This document shows positions 18,095 to 26,024 of a stretch of 64,000 bases of DNA, piece by piece. The notes beneath the pieces are model-generated. The model was not told the origin of the DNA. It saw nothing but the letters and a program-made list of their open reading frames with translations, and made no database searches. Positions within the stretch are counted from its first letter, which is position 1; each line of letters starts with the position of its first letter. Source of the DNA: Fontibacterium abundans (GTDB taxonomy: Bacteria; Pseudomonadota; Alphaproteobacteria; Pelagibacterales; Pelagibacteraceae); NCBI GenBank assembly GCA_965235095.1, contig OZ249405.1; one strand, given 5' to 3'. Position numbers and translations under genes: made by a program.

Positions 18095-18147
18095 ATTTCA
18101 TAAATAAAATTGATATATCCGAGTTTTATTGTTAGTTAACTTTTTAA

Positions 18148-19437
18148 ATGACACAAGATTTTAAAGTAAAAGATTTAAAACTAGCAGAGTTTGGTAATAA
18201 AGAAATTTCTCTAGCAGAAACTGAAATGCCAGGTTTAATGGCAATTAGAAGTGAATATCAGTCTAGCAAGCCCTTAAAAGGCGCAAAAATAATTGGCTGT
18301 CTTCACATGACAATTCAAACTGCAGTTTTGATAGAAACTTTAGTGGCTCTAGGAGCAGAGGTCAGATGGTCATCTTGTAATATATTTTCAACGCAAGATC
18401 ATGCTGCAGCCGCAATTGCTGCAAAAGGAATTCCAGTATTTGCATGGAAGGGTGAAACAGAAGAAGAATATTGGTGGTGTATTGAACAAACTATTAATGG
18501 AAAGAAAGACTGGAAACCAAATCTCATATTGGACGACGGCGGAGATCTAACAATGTTATTGCACGATAAGTACAAAGATTTATTAAAAAATGTTAAGGGA
18601 GTTTCCGAAGAGACTACAACTGGGGTTAAGGCTTTAAACAAATTAGAGAAAGATAATAAATTATTAATTCCAGCAATTAATGTGAATGATTCAGTGACAA
18701 AATCTAAATTCGATAATTTGTATGGCTGCAGAGAAAGTTTAGTAGATTCAATTAGAAGAGCAACGGATGTTATGATGTCAGGAAAAGTCGCTATAGTTGC
18801 TGGATTTGGGGATGTCGGAAAAGGAAGCGCAGCATCACTTAGACAAAGTGGCGCAAGAGTTTTGATTACTGAAACAGATCCAATTTGTGCATTGCAAGCG
18901 GCAATGGAAGGATATCAAGTTGTGTTAATGGATGAGGCCATATCATCAGCTGACATTGTGGTTACAGCAACAGGAAATAAGGACATCGTTAACATCGAGC
19001 ACATGAGAAAAATGAAAGATAGATCAATCCTTTGTAATATTGGACATTTTGATAATGAAATTCAGGTAAGTGCATTAAAAAATTACAAATGGAATGAAGT
19101 AAAACCACAGGTTCATGAAATTGAATTTCCAGATAAAAAAAGAATTATTTTATTAGCAGAAGGTAGACTAGTGAATCTTGGTTGCGCAACAGGACATCCT
19201 AGTTTTGTAATGAGCGCTTCTTTTACAAATCAAGTCATTGCGCAAATTGAATTATGGAATAGCAATGGCAAATATGAGAACAAAGTCTACGTTTTGCCAA
19301 AACATTTAGATGAAAAAGTTGCGATGTTGCATCTTGCAAAAGTTGGTGCAAAACTTACGAAATTAACCAAAGAACAAGCTGATTATATAAGCGTTTCTGA
19401 AAAAGGACCTTTTAAACCAGATACATATCGTTATTAA
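18148..19437 (+). CDS. ahcY: Adenosylhomocysteinase
   Basis: Splits S-adenosylhomocysteine into adenosine and homocysteine, clearing the product of methyltransferases. 429 residues. N-terminal MPGLMAIRSEY, substrate motifs HMTIQTAVLIETL and NVNDSVTKSKFDN, the NAD site GFGDVGKG (about 220-227), GHFDNEI, and the C-terminal HLAKVGAKLTKLT...DTYRY that reaches into the neighbouring subunit. I looked at the 53-base leader for a SAH or SAM riboswitch; it is too short and A/T-rich. tsaE starts 10 bases after the stop. Confidence 0.97.
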   Translation: MTQDFKVKDLKLAEFGNKEISLAETEMPGLMAIRSEYQSSKPLKGAKIIGCLHMTIQTAVLIETLVALGAEVRWSSCNIFSTQDHAAAAIAAKGIPVFAWKGETEEEYWWCIEQTINGKKDWKPNLILDDGGDLTMLLHDKYKDLLKNVKGVSEETTTGVKALNKLEKDNKLLIPAINVNDSVTKSKFDNLYGCRESLVDSIRRATDVMMSGKVAIVAGFGDVGKGSAASLRQSGARVLITETDPICALQAAMEGYQVVLMDEAISSADIVVTATGNKDIVNIEHMRKMKDRSILCNIGHFDNEIQVSALKNYKWNEVKPQVHEIEFPDKKRIILLAEGRLVNLGCATGHPSFVMSASFTNQVIAQIELWNSNGKYENKVYVLPKHLDEKVAMLHLAKVGAKLTKLTKEQADYISVSEKGPFKPDTYRY

Positions 19438-19447
19438 TTTCAATTAA

Positions 19448-19903
19448 ATGGAATTAAAATCTTTAGATTCCACAAAAAAAGTTGCTGAAGCTGTCGCAAT
19501 TAATTTAAAACCAAACGACTTTATATTGCTCAGTGGCAACTTAGGTACTGGCAAAACAACATTTACTAGATTTTTAATACATTATTTACAGCAAAAAAAT
19601 CAACACCCTTTAGAAGAAATTGTAAGCCCCACTTTTAATATAGTTCAATATTATGATTTAGGAAAAGGTTTAAAAATTGCCCATTATGATTTTTATAGAT
19701 TAAAAAAAGAAAAAGAAATTTTAAATATAGGATTATTCGATACGGCAAAAGATTTTATAAATATTATAGAATGGCCAGAAATTGCCATGAATTCGCTGAA
19801 TGATTTTTTACAAATTAAATTTACTTATGATCCCGATAAAGATCTTAGATCTCTAGAGTTTAATAGAAAAGGAAAATGGCTAGGCTTTGATATTAATGAT
19901 TAA
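19448..19903 (+). CDS. tsaE: tRNA threonylcarbamoyladenosine biosynthesis ATPase TsaE
   Basis: P-loop ATPase partner of TsaB and TsaD in making t6A37 of tRNA. Walker A GNLGTGKTT at residues 30-38, then the family motifs SPTFNIVQYY and HYDFYRL, and IIEWPE in place of the usual VEWPE. Length 151 is normal. The end overlaps the start of the kinase gene, and its neighbours (ahcY upstream, amgK-like kinase downstream) match the common alphaproteobacterial order. Confidence 0.95.
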   Translation: MELKSLDSTKKVAEAVAINLKPNDFILLSGNLGTGKTTFTRFLIHYLQQKNQHPLEEIVSPTFNIVQYYDLGKGLKIAHYDFYRLKKEKEILNIGLFDTAKDFINIIEWPEIAMNSLNDFLQIKFTYDPDKDLRSLEFNRKGKWLGFDIND

Positions 19904-20900
19904 AAAAAATAGATTAAAAATAATAAAAACTTTTCTTAAAAAAAATTATATAGAAAATTATAAAATTAAAGAAATAAAAGGAGATGCTTCTTTTAGAAAA
20001 TATTTTAGAATTAACTATAAAAATAAATCTTATATTCTTGCTTCCGCAGAACAGGAAAAGAAGTCTAATATTTTAAATTATGTTTTAATTAATAAGTTTT
20101 TAAGCAAACAAGCGATTAGCGCGCCAATAGTAATAGATTATGATTATAAAAATGGCTTAGCTATATTGCAGGATTTTGGGGACAAAACTTATCTTCAGTT
20201 AATTAAAAAATCTAAAAATAAATTTAGTATTTATCAGTCATTAATCAAATATTTAATTAAATTACAAAGAATAAATTATAAAACTAATATTTTTCGATTT
20301 AAAAAATATAATTTTAAAATATTAAAAAAAGAAATAGATTTATTTTTTATTTGGTATTTGCCACATATACTTAAAATAAAAAATAATCCTAAAATTAAAA
20401 AATTAAGAGAATTGTTACTATCAATTCTAAAGAATAATTTTATTAAGAATAATTATTTTGTTCATAGAGACTTTCACGTCTCAAATATGATGGAATATAA
20501 AGAAGGATCAAAAAATAATATTGGTATTATTGATACCCAGGATGCCTTGATTGGCTCAAGAGCTTACGACATACTTTCCCTAATAGATGATGTTAGGATC
20601 CAAACTAGTCCTGAGTTGAAGGAAAAGTTATTGAATTATTATTTATTATTAGTGAAGAAAGAAAAGCATTTTAATATGCAGCAATTTAAGAAAGAATTTT
20701 CTATTCTGTCAGTGCAAAGAGCTATGAAAATTATTGGAATATTTTCAAGGCTTTTTAAGCGAGACAAGAAAAGCAGATATTTAAAATTAATTCCTTACAC
20801 TTGGACAATACTTAATAAAAGGTTAGAAGATCCAATATTTAACGAGGTGAGAATTATCATTAATCAGCAAATTAAATTAAGATCCAAAAATGTTAATTGA
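19896..20900 (+). CDS. Aminoglycoside phosphotransferase-fold kinase, AmgK-like
   Basis: Kinase of the APH fold. The catalytic loop HRDFHVSNMM (about 190-199) and the metal-binding DTQDA (about 209) are the variants seen in AmgK, the anomeric N-acetylmuramate/N-acetylglucosamine kinase of the peptidoglycan recycling route, which is often next to tsaE in alphaproteobacteria. Identification rests on that motif and synteny. I start at the ATG at 19896, overlapping the tsaE stop by 8 bases; a TTG at 19887 would add three residues. The sequence is extremely Lys/Ile/Asn rich. It overlaps lysS by 11 bases. A murU partner is not in this window. Confidence 0.75.
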   Translation: MIKKNRLKIIKTFLKKNYIENYKIKEIKGDASFRKYFRINYKNKSYILASAEQEKKSNILNYVLINKFLSKQAISAPIVIDYDYKNGLAILQDFGDKTYLQLIKKSKNKFSIYQSLIKYLIKLQRINYKTNIFRFKKYNFKILKKEIDLFFIWYLPHILKIKNNPKIKKLRELLLSILKNNFIKNNYFVHRDFHVSNMMEYKEGSKNNIGIIDTQDALIGSRAYDILSLIDDVRIQTSPELKEKLLNYYLLLVKKEKHFNMQQFKKEFSILSVQRAMKIIGIFSRLFKRDKKSRYLKLIPYTWTILNKRLEDPIFNEVRIIINQQIKLRSKNVN

Positions 20901-22458
20901 TAAAAAGTTTTTTGAAGATTCAGAAGCTTGGCCCTTTGCCGAATCTAGAGAAATATTAAAAAAAAGATTAAAAATAATAGAGAAAAAAGGTTACGTTTTA
21001 TTTCAGACCGGTTATGGACCAAGTGGACTTCCTCACATTGGAACTTTCGGAGAAGTTTGCAGAACAACTATGGTCATGAATGCTTTTCAAAGATTATCTA
21101 ATATACCTGTTAAATTATTTACATTTTCAGATGACATGGATGGACTTAGGAAGGTTCCAGATAACATTCCAAATAAATCAATTTTAGAAGATAATTTAAA
21201 TAAGCCATTAACAGCAATTCCTGATCCGTTCAAAAAATTTAAGAGTTTTGGAGAGCATAATAATAATATGTTAAAAAAATTTTTAGATGAATTTAATTTT
21301 AAATATGAATTTAAAAGTTCAACTGAACTTTATACTAAAGGCGAATTTGATGACGCTTTAACTGCAGTCCTAAAAAATTATGATAAAATTATGGATGTTG
21401 TTTTACCAACACTTGGTCCAGAAAGAAGAAAAACTTACAGTCCATTTTTGCCTATATGTCCCGAAACAGGAAAAGTATTAGAAGTTGCTGTAGTTGAAAA
21501 AAATCTAGATACCAAAACTATTGTTTATCAAAATGGAAATAAAAAAGTTGAAACAAAAATTACAGGAGGGTCATGTAAATTACAGTGGAAAGTAGACTGG
21601 GCTATGCGCTGGTTTGCTCTTGGAGTTGATTTTGAAATGTATGGAAAAGATTTAATCCCAAGTGCAGAACTATCCAGTAAAATTTGTAAAATTTTAGGAG
21701 GAATACCTCCAGCTGGATTTGCCTATGAGTTATTTTTAGACGAGAATGGAGAAAAAATTTCTAAATCAAAAGGCAATGGAATTACAATTGAACAATGGTT
21801 GAAATATGCGTCTCCAGAAAGTTTGTCTCTGTATATGTATCAAAATCCGACAAGAGCTAAAAAATTATATTTCCAAGTTATCCCAAAAGCAGTTGATGAG
21901 TATCTTTCTTTCCTAGAAAAATTTGACAAACAGGAAGCAAAAGAAAAATTAGGAAATCCGGTTTGGCATGTTCACAATGGCAATCCACCAAAAGAAGAAA
22001 TAATTATCTCCTTTAATATTTTGCTTAATTTAGTGAGCGTTAGCAATACAGATAAAGAAGAAGTTATTTGGAAATTTATTAATAATTTCAGTCCAAATTT
22101 AGTTAAAGAAAATCATCCTATTCTTGCAAAACTTATTTTAAATGCAATTAATTATTTTAATGATGTTGTGAAGGTTAATAAAAAATTTAGAAAACCGGAC
22201 TCGACTGAGAAAAAAGCATTACAGGATCTTGCTGAACAAATTTCTAAAATGAGTCCAGCTTTACAGCCAGAAGAAATGCAAACAATAGTTTATTCTGTTG
22301 GCAAAACACATTATTCAAAAGAGAGATTAAGAGAGTGGTTTAAAATGATTTATGAAGTGCTTTTTGGAGATGAACAGGGACCTAGAATGGGATCTTTTAT
22401 AAGTTTTTATGGTATTAAAGAAACAGTGAATTTAATTAACAAGTCTATTAATGATTAA
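20890..22458 (+). CDS. lysS: Lysyl-tRNA synthetase, class I
   Basis: Charges tRNA-Lys. This is the class I (archaeal-type) enzyme used by many alphaproteobacteria, not the class II LysS. The HIGH-type motif is HIGT (PSGLPHIGTFGEV, near residues 47-52) and the KMSKS-type motif is KISKSKG (near 290-296); GSCKLQWKVDWAMRW is another family block. Length 522 is normal. The gene starts inside the end of the kinase gene (11-base overlap). pyrD follows after 8 bases. Confidence 0.95.
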   Translation: MLIDKKFFEDSEAWPFAESREILKKRLKIIEKKGYVLFQTGYGPSGLPHIGTFGEVCRTTMVMNAFQRLSNIPVKLFTFSDDMDGLRKVPDNIPNKSILEDNLNKPLTAIPDPFKKFKSFGEHNNNMLKKFLDEFNFKYEFKSSTELYTKGEFDDALTAVLKNYDKIMDVVLPTLGPERRKTYSPFLPICPETGKVLEVAVVEKNLDTKTIVYQNGNKKVETKITGGSCKLQWKVDWAMRWFALGVDFEMYGKDLIPSAELSSKICKILGGIPPAGFAYELFLDENGEKISKSKGNGITIEQWLKYASPESLSLYMYQNPTRAKKLYFQVIPKAVDEYLSFLEKFDKQEAKEKLGNPVWHVHNGNPPKEEIIISFNILLNLVSVSNTDKEEVIWKFINNFSPNLVKENHPILAKLILNAINYFNDVVKVNKKFRKPDSTEKKALQDLAEQISKMSPALQPEEMQTIVYSVGKTHYSKERLREWFKMIYEVLFGDEQGPRMGSFISFYGIKETVNLINKSIND

Positions 22459-22466
22459 TCATAAAA

Positions 22467-23513
22467 ATGAATTATCAGATTATTAATTCTTTCATTAATA
22501 AACTTGATCCTGAACTTGCCCATTCTTTAGCCATTCAATTTTTAAAAAATCTTTATATTCCACTCTTCCCATCAAAAGATGATGAGATTTTAAAGATTAA
22601 TATTTTAGGAAATGAATTTTTAAACCCAATAGGTCTAGCGGCCGGATTTGATAAGAATGCCGAAGTATATGATAAAATGTTTGCTCTTGGATTTGGCTTT
22701 GCAGAAGTAGGAACTATTACTCCAAAGTTACAAGAAGGAAATTCAAAGCCAAGAGTTTTTAGATTAATAGAAGATAAAGCGATTATTAATCGTTTAGGTT
22801 TTCCAAATCAGGGTTTAGTTAAAATTAAAAGTAGAATCGAAACAAAAAAAGCAGCGGGAATTTTAGGAATTAATATAGGGCCTAATAAAGACAGCGCATC
22901 CCGCATTGATGATTATGTTGAATGTTTTAAAAATTTTCATAATTTATGTAGTTATATATGTATAAATATTTCATCACCTAACACTGAAAATTTAAGAAAT
23001 TTTCACGAACAAGATAATTTAAAAAAATTATTAACTGAAATTTTAAATATAAAAAAAAATTTAAGTAGCAGAACACCAGTTGTTTTAAAGATATCACCAG
23101 ACATCAATGACGCTGATATTGATATGATTTGTAAAAATGTTTTAGAATTTAATTTAGATGGATTAGTTTTAACTAACACATCGGTAAAACTAAGAGAAAA
23201 TTTATTAAACAAACAAAAAAACGAAACAGGAGGATTGTCAGGCTTTCCTATCAAAGATACCTCTAATTTAATTATCAAAAAATTTTTTAAGACTATCAAA
23301 GGAAAAGTGCCAATAATTGGTGTGGGTGGAATTGATTCAGGAGCCTCTGCTTATGAAAAAATAAGAGCTGGAGCTTCTTTATTACAGCTTTATACGGGCT
23401 TAGTTTACAAAGGGCCTTTTGTTGTAACGACTATTAAACAAGAATTGGCTGAGCTATTGAGAAGAGATGGATTCCCTTCTTTACAAAAAGCGGTAGGCGT
23501 TGACAGCGAATAA
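22467..23513 (+). CDS. pyrD: Dihydroorotate dehydrogenase (quinone), class 2
   Basis: Oxidises dihydroorotate to orotate in pyrimidine synthesis, passing electrons to membrane quinone. The N-terminal helical extension (residues 1-40) for membrane contact marks class 2. Visible motifs: NPIGLAAGFDKNAEVYD, EVGTITPKLQ.GNSKPR, the FMN-site NISSPNTENLR with the catalytic Ser loop, KISPD, and GVGGIDSGASAYEKIRAGA. 348 residues. The last 33 bases are also the last codons of the convergent DUF3429 gene. Confidence 0.95.
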   Translation: MNYQIINSFINKLDPELAHSLAIQFLKNLYIPLFPSKDDEILKINILGNEFLNPIGLAAGFDKNAEVYDKMFALGFGFAEVGTITPKLQEGNSKPRVFRLIEDKAIINRLGFPNQGLVKIKSRIETKKAAGILGINIGPNKDSASRIDDYVECFKNFHNLCSYICINISSPNTENLRNFHEQDNLKKLLTEILNIKKNLSSRTPVVLKISPDINDADIDMICKNVLEFNLDGLVLTNTSVKLRENLLNKQKNETGGLSGFPIKDTSNLIIKKFFKTIKGKVPIIGVGGIDSGASAYEKIRAGASLLQLYTGLVYKGPFVVTTIKQELAELLRRDGFPSLQKAVGVDSE

Positions 23514-23930
23514 ATTAATTACCAAAGTCAAAATTACTAAAAAAGTTAGTCGTTTTCTAAGATTTAAATACCAAACGTTGCTAGGTTCAGAAAATATTTT
23601 TCCATCTATAAAATTAGTTGAAAAGAATAAGATTATATAGATTGCAATTTTTATATCTTGGTTTGAAAAAAAATCTAAAATAAAAGAAAAAACTGGGACT
23701 ATAACGCTCAAGGTTAATAATAAATTTCTGTTATTAGAAATATTACTATTCAGAATTTTACTCCATTGACTGCCGCAAAGAAAGGCCAGAATTATATTTG
23801 CATAGAACAAATAGACATCGACAACATAATTATTAAAATTTGAAATAAAAAAAATAATCGTAAATGTAAAAAAAGGAATGAGACCAAGATATCCTAATAT
23901 TGTTGCTAATTTTTTTTTTTCTATTGGCAT
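23481..23930 (-). CDS. DUF3429 family membrane protein
   Basis: 149 residues with about five membrane segments. N-terminal LGYLGLIPFF, YANIILAFLCGSQWSKIL and C-terminal WYLNLRKRLT fit the DUF3429 pattern as I know it (LGYAGLIPF, FLGGxxWG, WYxxLRxxLT). No function is established for this family. The final 33 bases overlap the end of convergent pyrD, the longest such overlap in the window. It begins 2 bases after the TauE gene stop on the same strand, so the two may be co-transcribed. Confidence 0.75.
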   Translation of the reverse strand: MPIEKKKLATILGYLGLIPFFTFTIIFFISNFNNYVVDVYLFYANIILAFLCGSQWSKILNSNISNNRNLLLTLSVIVPVFSFILDFFSNQDIKIAIYIILFFSTNFIDGKIFSEPSNVWYLNLRKRLTFLVILTLVINLFAVNAYRFL

Positions 23931-23932
23931 AA

Positions 23933-24991
23933 TTAATATTTTAATTTTTTAAAAATAAATGAACTGAAATACCCGATTAATATAGCCAGTCCTACAGCAG
24001 TTAATGCATATAATATTGGGCTAGTATTTACAAATTGATAAATAAAATCTTGAAAGAAATTTAAGTGATCTTGACTTTCTATTTTTCGAAAAATTTTAAA
24101 CTTTAATTCTTCTATGAATAGAGAATAACCAAACTTCAATCCAAAAATAGTAATGATAATTGACATTAAAATTCTAAGTTCTTCATTTTTTAAATTCATT
24201 CCAAGTCTAGTTCCTAATTGCACTCCAATTACAGATCCCAACATTAGAATAGAAACTAAAATAAGATCAATATTATGATTAGTGATAGCATGAAAGAAAG
24301 TTACAAATGTCATAACAAAAATCATCACGAATAAAGATGTTCCCGGAACAAGTTTAGAAGGCATTCCAAGAACATAAATCATCACTGGAATTAAAATAAA
24401 TGCTCCACCAACACCCATCATCGATGAAATGATTCCAGTTAAAAATCCAAAAAATATTGGAGGAATAATACTGATATAAAGTCTTGAAGAACTCATTCTA
24501 ACTTTAAAAGGAAGTCCATGTATCCATGTGTGTTTGCGAAATTTTCGCCTTATAAATTTTTTATTTTTTATTCTGCGATATTCAGCAAGACTTTCAATGA
24601 ACATTAAAAGTCCAAAACTAGTTAATAATACAAAATATAAGATTGAAGTTATTGTATTAATCTTTCCAATTTGAATTAATAATTTAATAAAATAAATACC
24701 AATGGTCGCACCAAAAAATCCTCCGCTTAAAATATAAAGACCCATCTTAATATCAACTTGTTTTTTGTACCAATGTGCAAATGTTCCAGACACAGAAGAT
24801 GCTAAAATATTGTTAGATCCATTTGCAATGGCATGCATTGGCGGGATGCCAAAAAAAATTAAAACAGGCGTCATTAAAAACCCACCGCCAATACCAAGTA
24901 AACCACTTAAGAAACCTATAAAGCCGCTGATTGATAATAAATATAAAATGTTAACGTGAACTTCTACGATTGGAAGGTAAACTTGGAACAT
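23933..24991 (-). CDS. TauE/SafE family sulfite or organosulfonate exporter
   Basis: Membrane protein of 352 residues with about eight segments in two halves. The repeated glycine-rich motif of the family appears as GFLSGLLGIGGGFLMTPVLI in the first half and GIISSMMGVGGAFILIPVMI in the second. Family members export sulfite, sulfoacetate or related anions, and some may import; substrate is unknown here. A longer loop between halves is rich in Arg and Lys. It is divergent from rpmB across a 137-base spacer. Confidence 0.85.
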   Translation of the reverse strand: MFQVYLPIVEVHVNILYLLSISGFIGFLSGLLGIGGGFLMTPVLIFFGIPPMHAIANGSNNILASSVSGTFAHWYKKQVDIKMGLYILSGGFFGATIGIYFIKLLIQIGKINTITSILYFVLLTSFGLLMFIESLAEYRRIKNKKFIRRKFRKHTWIHGLPFKVRMSSSRLYISIIPPIFFGFLTGIISSMMGVGGAFILIPVMIYVLGMPSKLVPGTSLFVMIFVMTFVTFFHAITNHNIDLILVSILMLGSVIGVQLGTRLGMNLKNEELRILMSIIITIFGLKFGYSLFIEELKFKIFRKIESQDHLNFFQDFIYQFVNTSPILYALTAVGLAILIGYFSSFIFKKLKY

Positions 24992-25083
24992 GAAAATTTT
25001 AGGTTAACCAATAATTATTGAACTAATCTTGTAAAAACAAGAAATCAATTGCTACAAATAATCTAGGATTTATAAGAAATATC

Positions 25084-25112
25084 TTGACGTAAATTCATCA
25101 TCTAACTATATC
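25084..25112 (+). promoter_or_regulatory. Sigma-70 type promoter for rpmB
   Basis: TTGACG at 25084-25089, a 17-base spacer, then TATATC at 25107-25112. Transcription would begin about 10 bases before the ribosome site GGAG (25120-25123), which lies 5 bases before the ATG. One of few places in the window with both a good -35 box and a clear Shine-Dalgarno sequence, fitting a ribosomal protein gene. Confidence 0.55.
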
Positions 25113-25128
25113 CCTTGCAGGAGAAAAT

Positions 25129-25470
25129 ATGTCTAAACTTTGCGAACTGACAGGTAAGAGACCACAGACAGGCCATAACGTCAGTCATGCTAACAACAAA
25201 ACTAAAAGAAGATTTTTCCCAAATCTTAAAAAAGTTTCTTTCAAAAGTGAAAAATTAAATCGCGATATTCGTATTAAAATTTGTACTCGTGCAATTAAAG
25301 CCGTAGACTTTAGAGGAGGTATTGATGAATTTTTGTTAAGAGCTAAAAATAAAAATTTATCACCTAGAGTTAAAAAATTAAGAAAACTTTTGTTAACAAT
25401 CGTTCCCCACGTTAAAAAACCTAAAAAAGAAATTAAAGCTAAAAAAGAAACAAAAGCTAAAGTTAATTAG
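25129..25470 (+). CDS. rpmB: 50S ribosomal protein L28
   Basis: Large-subunit protein. N-terminal CELTGKRPQTGHNVSHANN and RRFFPNL are the L28 signature; the core ends near residue 80. At 113 residues it has a Lys-rich tail (KKPKKEIKAKKETKAK) longer than in E. coli (78). It has a good Shine-Dalgarno site (GGAG) and a promoter with TTGACG. The queuosine-precursor transporter gene starts 5 bases after the stop, so they are probably co-transcribed. Confidence 0.97.
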   Translation: MSKLCELTGKRPQTGHNVSHANNKTKRRFFPNLKKVSFKSEKLNRDIRIKICTRAIKAVDFRGGIDEFLLRAKNKNLSPRVKKLRKLLLTIVPHVKKPKKEIKAKKETKAKVN

Positions 25471-25475
25471 TTTTC

Positions 25476-26024
25476 TTGGTATATTCAAAAAAGATATTTT
25501 TATATTCGGCCATTATGGCCGTTGTTATTTGTTCTTCAAATTATTTAGTACAATTTCCTTTTCCATATTTTGGAATGCAAGAAATCTTAACTTGGGGCGC
25601 TTTTACATATCCAGTTACTTTTTTAGTTACTGATCTTGCAAATAGATTCTTCGGCAATCAATTTGCTAAAAAGATTGTCGTTTTTGGATTTATACTTGGG
25701 ATTATTTTTTCATTTATTTTAACTTTTGAAGGATTTAATTTAATCGTTTTAAGAATAGTTATTGCATCTGGAGTTGCTTTTTTAGCAGGTCAACTTTTAG
25801 ATATTAGAGTATTTAATGTTTTAAGAAATAAACTGTGGTTTATTCCGCCACTTGTCTCTTCAATTCTTGGCTCAGTATTAGATACGGTGCTATTTTTTAG
25901 TATAGCTTTTTACGGAACAGATTCTCCCTGGATAATATTAGCAGCTGGAGATTTGGCAGTTAAGTTATTTGTAGATCTTGCAATGTTGCTACCCTTTAGA
26001 ATTGCAATCGCTAGATTTAGTTAA
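25476..26024 (+). CDS. Queuosine precursor transporter (YhhQ/VUT family)
   Basis: Six-segment membrane protein of 182 residues that imports queuosine precursors such as preQ0 or preQ1 for tRNA modification. The family blocks SNYLVQFPF, LTWGAFTYPVTFLVTDLANR and DTVLFFSIAFYG are clear. I use the TTG at 25476 because it keeps the first membrane segment whole and lies 5 bases after rpmB; the first ATG (25515) would cut that segment. The end overlaps convergent cobT by 8 bases. Confidence 0.88.
   Translation: MVYSKKIFLYSAIMAVVICSSNYLVQFPFPYFGMQEILTWGAFTYPVTFLVTDLANRFFGNQFAKKIVVFGFILGIIFSFILTFEGFNLIVLRIVIASGVAFLAGQLLDIRVFNVLRNKLWFIPPLVSSILGSVLDTVLFFSIAFYGTDSPWIILAAGDLAVKLFVDLAMLLPFRIAIARFS

Noticed and set aside
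18095..18147. SAM or SAH riboswitch before ahcY
   Set aside because: Only 53 A/T-rich bases; the inverted AATAAAA...TTTTATT arms are weak and lack conserved riboswitch bases.
25027..25042. Hairpin TCTTGT-AAAA-ACAAGA in the tauE-rpmB spacer
   Set aside because: Six weak base pairs with no T run, upstream of a promoter between divergent genes; may be chance in A/T-rich DNA.
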